From Fagopyrum homotropicum (Eukaryota; Streptophyta; Magnoliopsida; Caryophyllales; Polygonaceae): DNA of 64,000 nt. The position numbers and the translations under genes were made by a program. The DNA lies in the NCBI GenBank assembly GCA_033239125.1, contig BSWB01000005.1, positions 139,248,494 through 139,312,493 of the forward strand. Reading direction: 5' to 3'. The notes under the pieces are model-generated. The model was not told the DNA's origin and made no database searches. It saw only the letters and a list, made by a program, of their open reading frames with translations. Of the stretch, positions 50,143-61,900 are shown one piece after another; position 1 is the first letter of the stretch, and each line of letters begins with the position of its first letter.

Positions 50143-52569
50143 TGTAACACCCCGAATTCTTAGAACTCGGGACATTACTGGTTAGGATCTCACAATGGGT
50201 CCCAACCTCATTTTGACAACAATATTACTAGGATCTTGCAACAAGACACAAATAAGAAAAACCGAAATTCGTAAAAATGTATTTTTAACAGGATGAATGC
50301 AACAAAGTCTAACAGCCTATAATACTTAAACGACGCAAAAGACTAATTGTCTTATCAGGAGGAAAGAACAACAAAGCAACAACCCAAACCCCCACTCTAA
50401 GGAGTACGGAGACCCGGCTGATCACTACTTCCGGATCACTCAGCTGCGGTTCTAACCTGCGGTAAATCTAAAAACACAACAAAACAACCATTAGCTAGTT
50501 ATCTAAACATTAGGAGAATAATAATAGCACACACACATAAAATAATAAACACTCATCATGCTTTCAAACAATCCATTTATTATCTTCATTTAAGTCATTC
50601 ACTCTTACTAATGATACTTATTTTGTGACACGAGGGATTCCCAAACCTCGCCTCCGCCCCCGTGTACCCATCAGGAGTGGATCCGATGCATCTCACCGTG
50701 TACCTGTATGGTCTGGGTATAAAGAACCTCCCAGTCTCCTGGCAGAGCTGGGCAGTGATGTCACGGCCCATTATACATACACTTGGGCCTTAACACATAA
50801 TAACGACGGTCGTCCTAACAAGTTGTTATTATAACACACATGGTACACACACCACTATTATCACTCAACTAATATCCAGAAACCAGCTAAGTAAGTCGCA
50901 AGGACTTACCAGAATCCAATCACAACTCTCAATTTCTCAATTCGGTCCGCAACCGTAGAACTCAAACGCCTGTCACACAAGGTACGTGGATCAAAATCAC
51001 ATCCGATACTCTTAGAAGTTACAACTTCTAAGAAGTACTATCTCATGAGGAGAATTACGAAAAAGGTCCTCTTAAATCCCGGAATTTCTCAAAAGTCTAA
51101 TCTTAACTTTTAATATTTTCTTTAGAGCGTAAAAATTCCGTAGTTTGATTCTCAAAGACAGTCTACTAGGGTTATAAGATTCACAAAGTTTTAGAAAATT
51201 CCGAAGGGTTGTTTAGATCAGATCTTCATACCTAAGCTACTAGGTCTAAGGTCGAATCCCCGACATACTCGTTAAAGAGAACAACAACACTCCCTTCCCA
51301 TGTTCGATAAAACCTCCCAAAAATCTAGGTAAGAGACTGAGGATCTAACGAGCTTAGGTTAAGTTAGCATAACGAGTCTTTAAAATGTTTTAGCACGTGG
51401 AAATCGCGCGTTATCAACACTAACAATTGACCGATTCTAGGAACCACCCCACCTTCTTAACTCGTGCACACCACTCCGGTCAGACTAACTATCCATACTC
51501 TAGCCTTTCCCATCTATATATATACTTATGTATATATATTACACTTATTCTAATATATATATATATATACCTTTCAAAATATATATATATATATACTCTA
51601 TATCATATATTTATATAAATATATGTACAGATAACTTGTACTGCCACCTATATAAATATACGATACTTATCTCCTATTCCTGTGTCTGTATATTTCGTAT
51701 ACAGATGTACTGCAATGAGGAGAAACACAACTCACCAATCAACCCTTCGTTGCGCCATTGCAGAGGGTAAACCGAGGCTGAATTCGAGTGAAGCAGCCCA
51801 AAGAGAGTCCTGTTGAACTTACGTCGTTGGCCCAACACAACGGTTTGTTTCGTCTGTGGTTCCGGCTAGGGAGCTTGCTCTTCTTCGTGGCCTGATTCGA
51901 TGGGGATAACGGTTCATTAATGCCGAAGACACATGGACGACTCGAGAGGAAGGTAAACCTTACCGGTGTTAACGTCTTCAAGGTGTGTTCAATACTGTGG
52001 CGGTTCTCCGGTCGGTGGAAAGTCCAGCAGGTCGAAGTCTCGCGAAGCTCCTCCTACGGCCGGCTGGCAGTGCCTTGGTGGCGTCTCCGGCGGGCGGTAA
52101 TCCTGGTGGCTGCGGGGTCGCTGCCGGGCTCGCAGTTTTGGACTTCGGAAATTGCTGTTGCTGTGGTTGGAAGCGGTGCGTCGTCACACAGGGGGTAAGG
52201 GTAGCGCTTAGGGGTTGATTAGATTAGGGTTAAGCTGATTAGGTTAGAGTTAATTAGGTTTAAAGAAATGGTTAGATAATGGGCTGGTTGTAATGGTTTT
52301 TGGGCCGGGTCCATTGGGCCAACTCAGCAATTAAAACCAAGGCTGAAAGAAGAGTTATTTTCCCGGAATCGTTAAAGATACGTAAATAAATTACGGAATT
52401 ATTTACTGAATTATATAAGCTATCATAAGTTATCATTTTATGTGAATCCCGGTCACATAAAATGATAGAATTTAATATCGTTTTATTCTTAATTAAAAGA
52501 ATTTAGGTTGGCGGATCGGAATTCGATTTGATCCGGCAATAAACGGAGTTTAAATTTTCGGGTATTACA
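50143..52569 (-). mobile_element. LTR of a Ty3-gypsy chromovirus (3' LTR, minus orientation)
   Basis: The 2427-bp unit begins TGTAACACCCCGAA and ends TTCGGGTATTACA, the inverted TG..CA termini common in chromovirus LTRs. A purine-rich tract (on the minus strand AAGGGGGCACTGA) and AGTTTCGGGACGAAACTT directly adjoin its inner end at 52570-52610, as at the 3' end of chromovirus internal regions. This makes it the 3' LTR of a minus-strand element. A TA-rich stretch (about 51515-51660) and a GC-rich stretch (about 51900-52200) lie inside; their short open frames have no family features. Confidence 0.8.
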
Positions 52570-52583
52570 TCAGTGCCCCCTTA
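52570..52583 (-). promoter_or_regulatory. Polypurine tract of the chromovirus
   Basis: On the minus strand AAGGGGGCACTGA abuts the LTR start. In LTR retrotransposons this purine tract primes plus-strand DNA synthesis. Confidence 0.65.
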
Positions 52584-55533
52584 AAATAAGTTTCGTCCCG
52601 AAACTTAGAATAATGTAACTAATCATTCGACTTTCTTTGTAAATCTTAGTTTCATAAAATTTTCGTTTTCTACCATGCAACTACTCAATCATCATACTTG
52701 GACACACATCACATAAAACATAATCCCTCACTCCAAGGTAAGAACATGAAAAGTCAAACAACACAACATCCGAGTACTAACTCGTCGGTAAAGAAGTAGC
52801 GGCTAACTCCGCAAGGTATCCAGCATAACCATTTCTAATGCTCTCCTCCGTTTCCTAATTAGCCTCATCGATTCCTCGTCTAGACCACTGGAACTCTATA
52901 AAAGCATGAACCGGCTAACTTTTTTAATCTTTATAGCCGATGACGTGTCTCGGATTCGGTAGATACTCTCTCAACGGTTTGGTTTCCTAAACTTACTTCC
53001 AACTCTTTTGATGACTCTACCAAAACTTTTCCTTCCACTAGGCCCTTTTTTTTTTTTTTAAAGTTCCCGACTATTGATTCTGAACTAATGATCTTAAACT
53101 TCCGTCAACACTTTACTAAGTGAATAATGATCTTTGTAATACAAACCGCCTGACCCGGTTTCCTCAATGTGACCTAACCGGATCGTTCCTTAATTAATGG
53201 GTTTTCACCTACTTCTTGTCAAGCTTTCAAATTTATATAATTCAAAACAAATCACACACCCAAGTGGACCTTTTTATATAGACCTCCAATTCCTTAACTT
53301 GAAATCATGGTTAACCTAACACTGATTTTCTTCATCTGTGGTTTATGGGCCTACCACGCTTCTGTTGTAACACCCATTAGTCACAGTGGCGTCTTTTTGA
53401 GGGTCAACATGATTTACCCAACTCCCTCCTATACTTCCCTTCTAATACTAGCAAGATCCTCTTCAAACAGACCCTTACTCTCTTACTCAACCGTAGTCGG
53501 TTCTTAACCAACCAGTAAGCAACCTCTAACCCGATTCTCTCCATATCCTTAAATCATCCCAGAAGATTATCGTTGCCTACTTGGGGAATCCTCCAAGGCA
53601 TTGGTAAAGTTACCTCTTAAATCCGCAGTCACTAATGTCTCTTCTTAACGGTACCTACTCGTCAATACCAAACAACACTTACACGTTCTCAGTTGATGTC
53701 GGTCAGTCTATAATTGACTTATCTCAATATCCCGGACTTACTCTTCTCATACCTATACTGGCGTTAAATTCTTGGTGAGCATCATTTGCTCGATTAATCC
53801 TTTCATACTTCGCTAATTCATTTTATCTTCCACATTTTTGTTTCCTTAGGCTAACTCTACTTCTCGAGCCCAACTGGGTCATTCATCCTTAAATAAATAG
53901 TCATTCCAAGTCTTCAACGATAGTTGATAAGTGTCTTTGTAGTTTTTGATGACTTTAGTTATCATCCCTTTACAGTTTCCCTTGCATGGACCGTTGGTGT
54001 TGATGACTTAGGTCCCGTGATACTTGGGGTTACCTTGGACTTTCGAGTCCACCAAGGTCTTTCTCATATATGCATTCCTTCGCTAGTGTTACCGGCAATA
54101 TTGCCTTCATGAAATTCCGTTGTTTCCGCTACAGGGCTTCAACTCTTTGATATCGGCATTGCGATTTCTTTCAAATTTCTATATCTTTGAGGAGGTCAAA
54201 ACCTCTCCACACTTGTAAAGTCTACATTTTTCTTCTACACTCCATTGCAGATATCCCTTCCATGCACCTTAGACCCTCATATCCGGGTCGACATTTTATC
54301 TCTTTTGGTCTCTCAAGCTTGTCTTGTGAACTCTTCTACTAGGTGACTCGTCTTATAACAATTTCCTCCCCTGAATCGGTCTCAACTTTCAGTTGATCAT
54401 TATTGCCCATTTCATGTTGGAACCTCAGTTACGTTGTACTCTTGCATAGATTCTACAAAGGCATCCTCATCTCAACACTTTATTCCAATTTAGCAAGACC
54501 CGCCTTTTGATACATGACTTTCCTTCTTACTGGTTAAGTTATTATTTTGGTTTACACTTTATCTATCCTAGCGTTATCGGTCCGATATGTATGACTTTTA
54601 TTAAACACCTATCGGTACCATTTGCATAAGAAACCTCAGTTGTATATGATTTTTTCAAAAATCAAAATTCTTGACTCGCATTTATTATGTTGTCCTTATG
54701 CTCGTGTCGGTTTACCTTCTTTAAATCTTTACCACCCAGTAGGATAGTTACCACTTTGAGTTTCCTCGTACTCGCTTTACGAACCGCGTTGGTTGGTCTT
54801 ATTACTTTCATCAACTATTATGTCATCAGTCAAGCTTGAATTTTCAAGGGAGTACCTCCATTTCTCATTAAACTTTTATATATACACCTTTCGGTTATCA
54901 TCTTATTGGGGTAATACCGGATCCATATAACAGCCTTTAGTCATTCAACTTTACTCCTTCTCATGTCTGTTCTAGCCAACCTGTAGATTCCATCTGCAAT
55001 CACCTCACAACTCGACCACACATTTCACCAAGGCTTTAAATCATACTCTCTATGTTTGTGCCACCTCTGAAACTCCAATTATTCTGTGTCACATCTTTAA
55101 TCATAAGGGTTTCCCCTGTCAATCTAGATAGTTTGACCCCACCTTTTCTCGGAGGAGCACCATCAGTCCTACTTGTGTGGAATGTTAAGTCATAGGACAT
55201 GTTCACAATCATCTACTTCTTCTTACACTTCTAGTTCTTCTTACAGGGATCCCTTCATACTAACTTTGATATGTATCTTTCCTTAGTCAGTAGTAAGTAA
55301 CTACTCACAACAATTCCCTTTACACCATTTCTATCATCAATGGTCATTGTCGACCGTCAAGAGCTACTCTTTAATTTCTTTATTAGAGTTATCATATTGG
55401 ACTCATTCACTATTACCATCAAGGCTACTAGTACTTGTATTGATTTAACTTTCACCATTGTCGTTGATAACTTGATTTATGACGTTAGTATAGGCATACA
55501 ATTAGATAGTTTTTCCCGTTATTCATGCACGGT
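52584..55533 (-). mobile_element. Decayed internal region of the chromovirus
   Basis: No long open frame survives. At 52958-52778 the minus strand still reads a chromodomain-like pol C-terminus: PVHAFIEFQWSRRGIDEA, a stop in place of Trp, then ETEESIRNGYAGYLAELA and a final TAG. Further upstream on the minus strand I could not align integrase or reverse transcriptase with confidence. The other LTR is not in the window before the Athila LTR begins, so the Athila probably inserted into or truncated this element. Confidence 0.6.
52778..52958 (-). pseudogene. Chromodomain remnant of gypsy pol
   Basis: The frame contains FQWSRRGIDEA and ETEESIRNGY, the aromatic/acidic pattern of the integrase-linked chromodomain that steers chromoviruses to particular chromatin. 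Stops within it show decay; one replaces the conserved Trp by TAG (a G-to-A change on this strand). Confidence 0.65.
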
Positions 55534-57299
55534 TTGACATTAGTTTAAGACGTTTACACTCATTTCGTGCATATTTCTAGAAAAGACGTCTACACGAGCT
55601 TTTGTCGGTTTTGTAGGTATTTTGGGGATCTTTTGGACATTATTCGATACATTTGAGGGCCAAGCCTCATGGTAGGGCACATCCAAGACTTTGAAGGAAC
55701 ATAATTGGAGCAATGAAGGACATAAAGACCCTTATTGGTGCAAGCAATGGAGCAACTCATGGCTAGACGATCATAACATGCCTCTGTTGAAGAAAATCGG
55801 ACCATCACTCAGGAAAATCGGCCGATTTTCCTGACTGGGTCGATTTTTGGCCTTCAACAGCTTAAGCCACATATCCCACGATCTCTTTGCCCGGCCTTGC
55901 TCTTAGTGGAGAATATAAGTGGGCCTGCAAGTTGTTGTTGAGGATCCCCTCTCCCACATTCTCTCATTCACAGCTCATTGGATTGGAGGCTAGACTTGGA
56001 GAAGAAGAAAATCTCTCTCAAATTGGAGGAAGAAGAAGAACACCAACTCTAGAGTGATAGTGAGTTTTTGAGTGATTTTGAGTAATTTTTGGAGTTTTTG
56101 ATTCAAGAACTATTGCAAGGATTGTTAGGAACGTTTTGGAACTTCATTTGAAGGGTTGTAAGTCTTGCTAAAACTTAGATTCAGCTGAGATTTATTGTTC
56201 TTACTTGTTTATCTTCCATCATCCATCTATGAGAACCATGTATGCTTGTGTGATGATTTTGGATCTTGATATGCATATTATTGGCTAGTTTATTGTGATT
56301 CTGGAGTGATGGATTGATGGTTATGGCTTGGGTGATGATAGAATGGACTTATATGTTAGTTTAGGATGATTTGTATGCACAAAACCTAACCCATAAAGAA
56401 AAATCGGGCTGTTCCTCAGCCAGATCGGCCGATTTAGGCATGATCCACCCGATTTTTCTCTTTGTTGCTCTTTAATTGATGAATCTGTATGTTAGGATGT
56501 TAGGTTGTTGAAATCCTAGTGTTTATTAAGCATAATTTAGCTTAGGATCACCTAATACTATCAACCTAAGTGAGGGAAGAGATCTACCCGATAATTTCCG
56601 ACCTTAGACACCTAAGATGATGAATTCTAGGTAGTAGTGAGCTTCACAAGCCGCTATTGGATTGAGTGTGCTAGGATTATTGCTTGAGACTTCCCTTTTC
56701 CGAGACTTACCCGGTAAGGAGAGGGTTCCCCCTTAAGTGGAGTCCGGTTTGTGTAGAATTCCCTATTTTAACCCCTTGAGACCTACCCGGTAATAGGAGT
56801 TTGATGCGGGATTAGCGAAGTGAGAGACCTACCCGGTAATTGCTTCCATTAGTGAAACACCCTTTACTAACACCGCAGCGTTGTCCTTAGAATCTTTAGA
56901 AGCTTGAGTCCAATGCCATAACCGGAAATCTTGACCTCTAGAATCCACTTTTCTCTCTTTGATCACATATTTTGTGTTTGTGTTGTTTGTTTATTTTGCT
57001 AGCTTGAGTTGTTAGTTTGATTCATTATCTTACTTGATTTATGATCTTGATTGATCACCACAAAAACCCAACCAAAAATATCATGATTTTCATTTCTTTG
57101 TTTCCTTCTCTTTTCTTAGATTAGATCCACACTATCTATGATCACTTGTTGATTTGATTTCACCTTAGTCTTCGTGTTCGATCTCGGAATACTATCCTTG
57201 CTACAAAACGAACCATACACTGTGGGTTCGCTAGGAGTTAGGAAAAATATAACGAGTATAAATTTAAGGCTTATTGCGCATCTATTCCTAGACGTAACA
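55534..57299 (+). repeat. Athila 5' LTR
   Basis: The right border is firm: ...CTAGACGTAACA at 57299, directly before the primer-binding site. The left border is placed at the TGACATTAG at 55534, where the chromovirus-like sequence appears to stop; this is tentative because no 3' LTR is available to compare. Length would be about 1.77 kb, normal for Athila. A GAATATAAGTGGG TATA-like site lies at about 55909. Palindromic ATCGGCCGAT motifs occur at about 55817-55826 and 56424-56433. Confidence 0.65.
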
Positions 57300-57305
57300 A
57301 GTTTT

Positions 57306-57323
57306 TGGCGCCGTTGCCGGGGA
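57306..57323 (+). promoter_or_regulatory. tRNA-Asp primer-binding site
   Basis: TGGCGCCGTTGCCGGGGA is complementary to the 3' 18 nt of plant tRNA-Asp, the usual Athila minus-strand primer. It starts seven bases after the LTR end. Confidence 0.93.
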
Positions 57324-57436
57324 CTAGGTATAAATCGAGTCATTTTTGTGATTGTTTATAGTGTAGATCTTTCTTGTTGCTTTTGATCTCTTTTGGTGTG
57401 TGTCTTTGCTTTTCAGGACATCTCTCACCCTTTAGG

Positions 57437-57658
57437 TGTATGCGAAGATCTCGTGGCAAGGATTTAGCTCCATTCGATCCCGAACCGGAGAAAACCCTTA
57501 GATCTAGATCCAAGAGCATTAGAGGAGCTAAATCCTTGCCACGACCCGAGCATTAGAGGAGCTAAAGCCTCATTGCTATTGAGGAGCCACAAACTTTAGG
57601 GCCCATTGCTATTGAGGAGCTAAAGCCTCATTGCTATTGAGGAGCTTTAGCTCCTCTA
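57437..57658 (+). pseudogene. Rearranged start of the Athila gag
   Basis: An ATG at 57437 opens MRRSRGKDLAPFDPEPEKTL, a typical Athila gag N-terminus, in the same frame as the main gag. After about 39 codons it meets a TAG at 57554, followed by scrambled direct and inverted repeats up to about 57690 with more stops. The original link to the downstream gag has therefore been broken by a local rearrangement; see the inverted-repeat entries. Confidence 0.75.
57452..57543. repeat. Perfect 20-bp inverted repeat in gag
   Basis: CGTGGCAAGGATTTAGCTCC at 57452-57471 is repeated exactly in inverted orientation at 57524-57543, with 52 bp between the arms. Confidence 0.95.
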
Positions 57659-57685
57659 ATGCTCCTCAATAGCAATGAGGCTTTA
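57621..57685. repeat. Perfect 25-bp inverted repeat (hairpin) in gag
   Basis: Arms 57621-57645 and 57661-57685 are exact reverse complements (TAAAGCCTCATTGC at the outer edge of each) with a 15-bp loop. Related direct copies of GAGGAGCTAAAGCCTCATTG lie just upstream, and the phrase GCTATTGAGGAGCCACAAAC occurs both at about 57573 and about 57878. Confidence 0.95.
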
Positions 57686-58912
57686 GAGCAAATTAGGCTA
57701 AGAGATGAGCTCTTGGAGGAAGAAAGGAGACTTGCCAATGAGAGGCAAGAAGCAACTAGGAGGGAGATTGAAGAGATTAGGCAAGCTCTTGTGCAAGGAG
57801 AGCTTAATCGTCAACAACCTCCACCTCCTCCTCCACCACAACCGCAGCCGGCGGTGAATGTTCGGGTTGTGCCCATTGCTATTGAGGAGCCACAAACTTT
57901 AGGGCGACGTATGGATCCGGCACAAAGAGCACACCGTCCGGGTGTGAACTTAGGAGATCCCGCAACCCACAATTACGAGCTCCGCCCTCAAGTTCTACAA
58001 ATGATCCGGCATAATCAATTTGGAGGGATGGAAGGAGAGTCTCCTCATCAACACTTGATGAACTATGAGATCTTGATAGAGACTCTTAGACCGCCTAGAT
58101 TGGAGAGCAACAACCATAAGCTTAGGGCTTTCTCCTTCTCACTTAAGGATAAAGCCTTGGCTTGGTATCAATCTATTCCACAAGGGCGAGTGAATACTTG
58201 GGAGGAGATGACAACCGAGTTTTTGACTATGTTCTTCCCACCTTCCAAGACTACCGAGCTAAGAGGGAAGATCAATGCCTTCGTGATGAAGGATAGAGAG
58301 AGTTTATTCAAGTTTTGGGAGAGGTTCAAAGACCTTCTCCTAGATTGCCCACACCATGGTATACCAAAAATTGAGCTATTAGAGATCTACTTCAAAGGAC
58401 TTGATGAAGATAGCCAATTCAAGCTCCAATCTCTTTCTGGTGGGACTTTCATGGAGAAGAATGTAGATGAAGCTTGGGAGTTTGTAGAGAAACAAGCTCT
58501 AGTGATTGAGAAGTACTCCCATAGGAAGAGTGATGGGAGGAAGGCGGGAGCATACGAGGTGAGTGAAGTCACCATGAGTAACTTCAAGCTTGATGCAATC
58601 AACAATGAGCTAAAGTCTTTGAGAGAGTTGTGTGCTACAACTTTGAAGAGTCAAGCAAGCCCTCAAGTGCAAGTGCAAGCAAAATTGTCTTCCAAGGAGG
58701 AAGATGTGAACTACATGGGAAGGGGAAACTACAACAACTATCAAGGCCCAAGGAACTTCAACAACAACCGGCAATTCAACAATTACCGGCCTAACCACAA
58801 CCATCCCGGGTTTTCCTATTCTAACCCGGATGGAGCCTTGAACCCTCCCGCTTCCACAAGCACAACTCCACCACCAAAGGCTTCACAAGAACCTCCACCC
58901 GGATTTACTTAA
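57659..58912 (+). pseudogene. Athila gag
   Basis: This frame of 417 codons carries the retrotransposon gag/capsid domain: LRAFSFSLKDKALAWYQSIP, then TTEFLTMFFPPSKTTELRGK, FWERFKDLLLDCPHHG and FKGLDEDSQFKLQSLSGG (about aa 155-285). An N-terminal Glu/Arg-rich coiled region and a Pro-rich stretch (PPPPPPPQPQP) precede it; an Asn/Tyr-rich tail (NYNNYQGPRNFNNNRQFNNY) follows. It ends at a TAA (58910-58912) beyond which the same frame continues as pol. Gag forms the particle that packages element RNA. The ATG at 57659 lies in the hairpin rearrangement and is unlikely to be the native start. Confidence 0.9.
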
Positions 58913-58933
58913 CCTCCAAAGGATAGAACCGAA

Positions 58934-61900
58934 ATGATGTTTGAGCAATTGCTTGGAAGGTTGAGTGGTCTTGAGAACACGGTGACTTCAATTTCTAAGG
59001 CTCAAAAAGTTTTGGAAGCACAAGTGTTCCAAAAGGCGGGTGAAGCTCATAGAGATCCGGGAAAGCTTCCCGGAAGAACCGAAGATAACCCAAGAGGCCA
59101 AGTGTTGGCTATTATAACAAGGAGCGGGTTAAGCATGAAGGATCCCTTACCTAAGGGAAATGACAAAGGGAAGCAAGTAGTGATAGAGGAAGAGCCATTG
59201 CAAGAAGATGGAGGAAAAAGCAAGGATGATGAGCCATCATATGTGGCGCCACCTCCATACAAGCCACCACTACCATTCCCTCAATCACGAGCAAGAGCTC
59301 GTTTGGACAAACACTTTGGTAAATTCCTTGAACTTATGTCTAAATTGCATATTAACATTCCGTTCATGGATGCTGTTCTAGGTATGCCGGCATATGGCAA
59401 GTTCTTGAAGGAAATACTCTCCAACAAGAGGAAGTTGGAAGAGTATGGGGAAGTAAGGATGACAAAGAGGTCATCGGAGTTAATTCAAACGATGAAGGAG
59501 GAGATGCCCCCTAAGCTAAGAGATTCGGGATCCTTTTGTGTGCCAATCGGAGTGGGAGAAGTGAAATATGACGCCCTATGTGATCTTGGGGCAAGTGTAA
59601 GCATTATCCCGCTTGCACTTTGCAACAAGGTTGGGCTAGGAGAGCCAAAGCCGGTCAAGATGACCCTTTACATGGCGGACCGTTCAATCACTCACCCGAT
59701 TGGAATCTTAGAAGACATTCCGGTGCAACTAGGGAAGTTCTATGTGCCCATAGACTTCGTTGTTTTGGATATCCCGGCGGACTATCCGGTTCCTATCATC
59801 TTGGGGAGACCTTTCCTAGCTACTTCCGGATGTTTGGTGGATTGCAAGAATGGAATTCTCTCTTTCAACATTGGAGAAGAGAACATCAAGTTTAATTTGT
59901 CCACAATGGTAAAGGGGCCAGCCCTAGCTGAAGATGTCTTCAACATTGTTGAGGAAGAGGAGTCTAGAGAGGTTGTGAGCTCAATCTTGCTTAAGGATCC
60001 ACTTGAGAAGGTTCTTAGCTCAAGTTTGATGGAGGAAGGAGTTGAGGAAAGTAGCAATGAAGTAATCAAGGCCTTGAATGCATTGGACGAGCTACCAAGT
60101 GTTGGATTTGAAGTACTAGAGGAAGAGAGAATTACCCAGGAAAATCGGACAGAGGGGGCCAGATCGGCCGAATTTTGTACTTATCCTGAAGTTCCATCAA
60201 ATTTTGCAAATGCAGAAACTGAGATCGACCTACACTCAGGAAAATCGGCCGATTTTCCTGACTGGGCCGATTTTCCTGAGTCTTTTGAGCATCATCCAAG
60301 TATTTGTGAGCAATCATCAAGGGACTTAGGGGAGGCTTCCATGGCTTTGCAATCATCTCAACCTACATTGTATGGATCATCTCCAACCGAAAAAGGTCCT
60401 CCTCAACTTGATCTTAAACCTCTTCCTTCTCATTTAAAGTATGCTTTCCTTGGTTCAAATTCTACTTATCCGGTGATTGTGAATGCATCTTTGAATGATG
60501 ATGAGCTTAATAGATTGTTGAATGAATTGAAACTACATAGAAAGGCAATAGGATACACCATTGATGACCTTGTTGGCATTAAGCCCTCTTTGTGCATGCA
60601 TAAGATAATGATGGAAGATAACCATAAACCCTCTATTGAACATCAAAGAAGATTGAATCCTATAATGAAAGAGGTAGTCAAGAAAGAGATCATTAAGTTG
60701 CTAGATGCGGGAATCATCTACCCTATTTCGGATAGTAAATGGGTTAGTCCCGTACATGTGGTTCCTAAGAAGGGTGGGATGACCGTAGTAACTAATGAGA
60801 ACAATAAACTAATCCCAACTAGGACGGTTACGGGATGGAGGATGTGTATTGACCATAGGAAACTAAATGTGGCCTCTAGGAAAGATCATTTCCCTCTTCC
60901 TTTCATTGACCAAATGCTAGAGAGATTAGCTCAACACTCTCATTTTTGTCACCTAGATGGCTATAGTGGATTCTTCCAAATCCCTATCCACCCCGATGAC
61001 CAAGAGAAAACCACATTCACATGTCCTTGGGGTACATTTGCGTATAGGAGAATGCCATTTAGGTTGTGTAATGCACCCGCCACCTTTCAAAGGTGTATGA
61101 TGGCCATATTTTCTGAATATATTGAGAATATCATGGAGGTGTTTATGGATGATTTTTCCGTTTATGGATCTTCTTTTGATGATTGCCTAGCTAACTTGTC
61201 TTTAGTGCTTAAGAGATGTGAGGAGACAAATCTTGTCTTGAATTGGGAAAAATGTCACTTCATGGTAAGTGAAGGTATTGTGTTGGGACACTTGGTGTCC
61301 AACCGTGGCATTGAGGTTGATAGGGCCAAGATTGAAACGATAGAGAAGTTGCCACCACCTACCTCGGTGAAAAGGATACGGAGCTTTCTAGGGCATGCCG
61401 GTTTTTACCGGAGGTTTATTAAAGATTTCTCTAAAATTTCTAAGCCTCTTACTAACCTACCAATGAAAGATGTTGAGTTTGTTTTCTCTAAGGATTGCCT
61501 TGAAGCTTTTTATAGGTTGAAGAATGCTTTGATCTCCGCACCTATCATGCAACCCCCGGATTGGAGCTTACCATTTGAAGTGATGTGTGATGCAAGTGAT
61601 GTGGCCGTTGGGGCTATTTTAGGACAAAAGAAAGATGAGCGCACACATGCCATCTATTATGCTAGCAAGACGCTAGATGATGCCCAACTTAACTATGCCA
61701 CAACCGAGAAAGAGTTGGTAGCGGTGGTGTATGCCTTTGAGAAGTTCCGCTCATATCTTGTTGGAGCGAAGGTCATTGTGTACACGGATCATGCTGCAAT
61801 CCGTTATCTCCTTACAAAGAAGGATGCCAAGCCTAGATTGATTCGGTGGATCCTTCTTCTTCAAGAGTTTGATTTGGAAATCCGGGACAAGAAGGGGTCC

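Noticed and set aside
51920..52218. Overlapping open frames on both strands in a GC-rich stretch
   Set aside because: They fall within the chromovirus LTR, lack homology, and are explained by high GC content lowering stop frequency.
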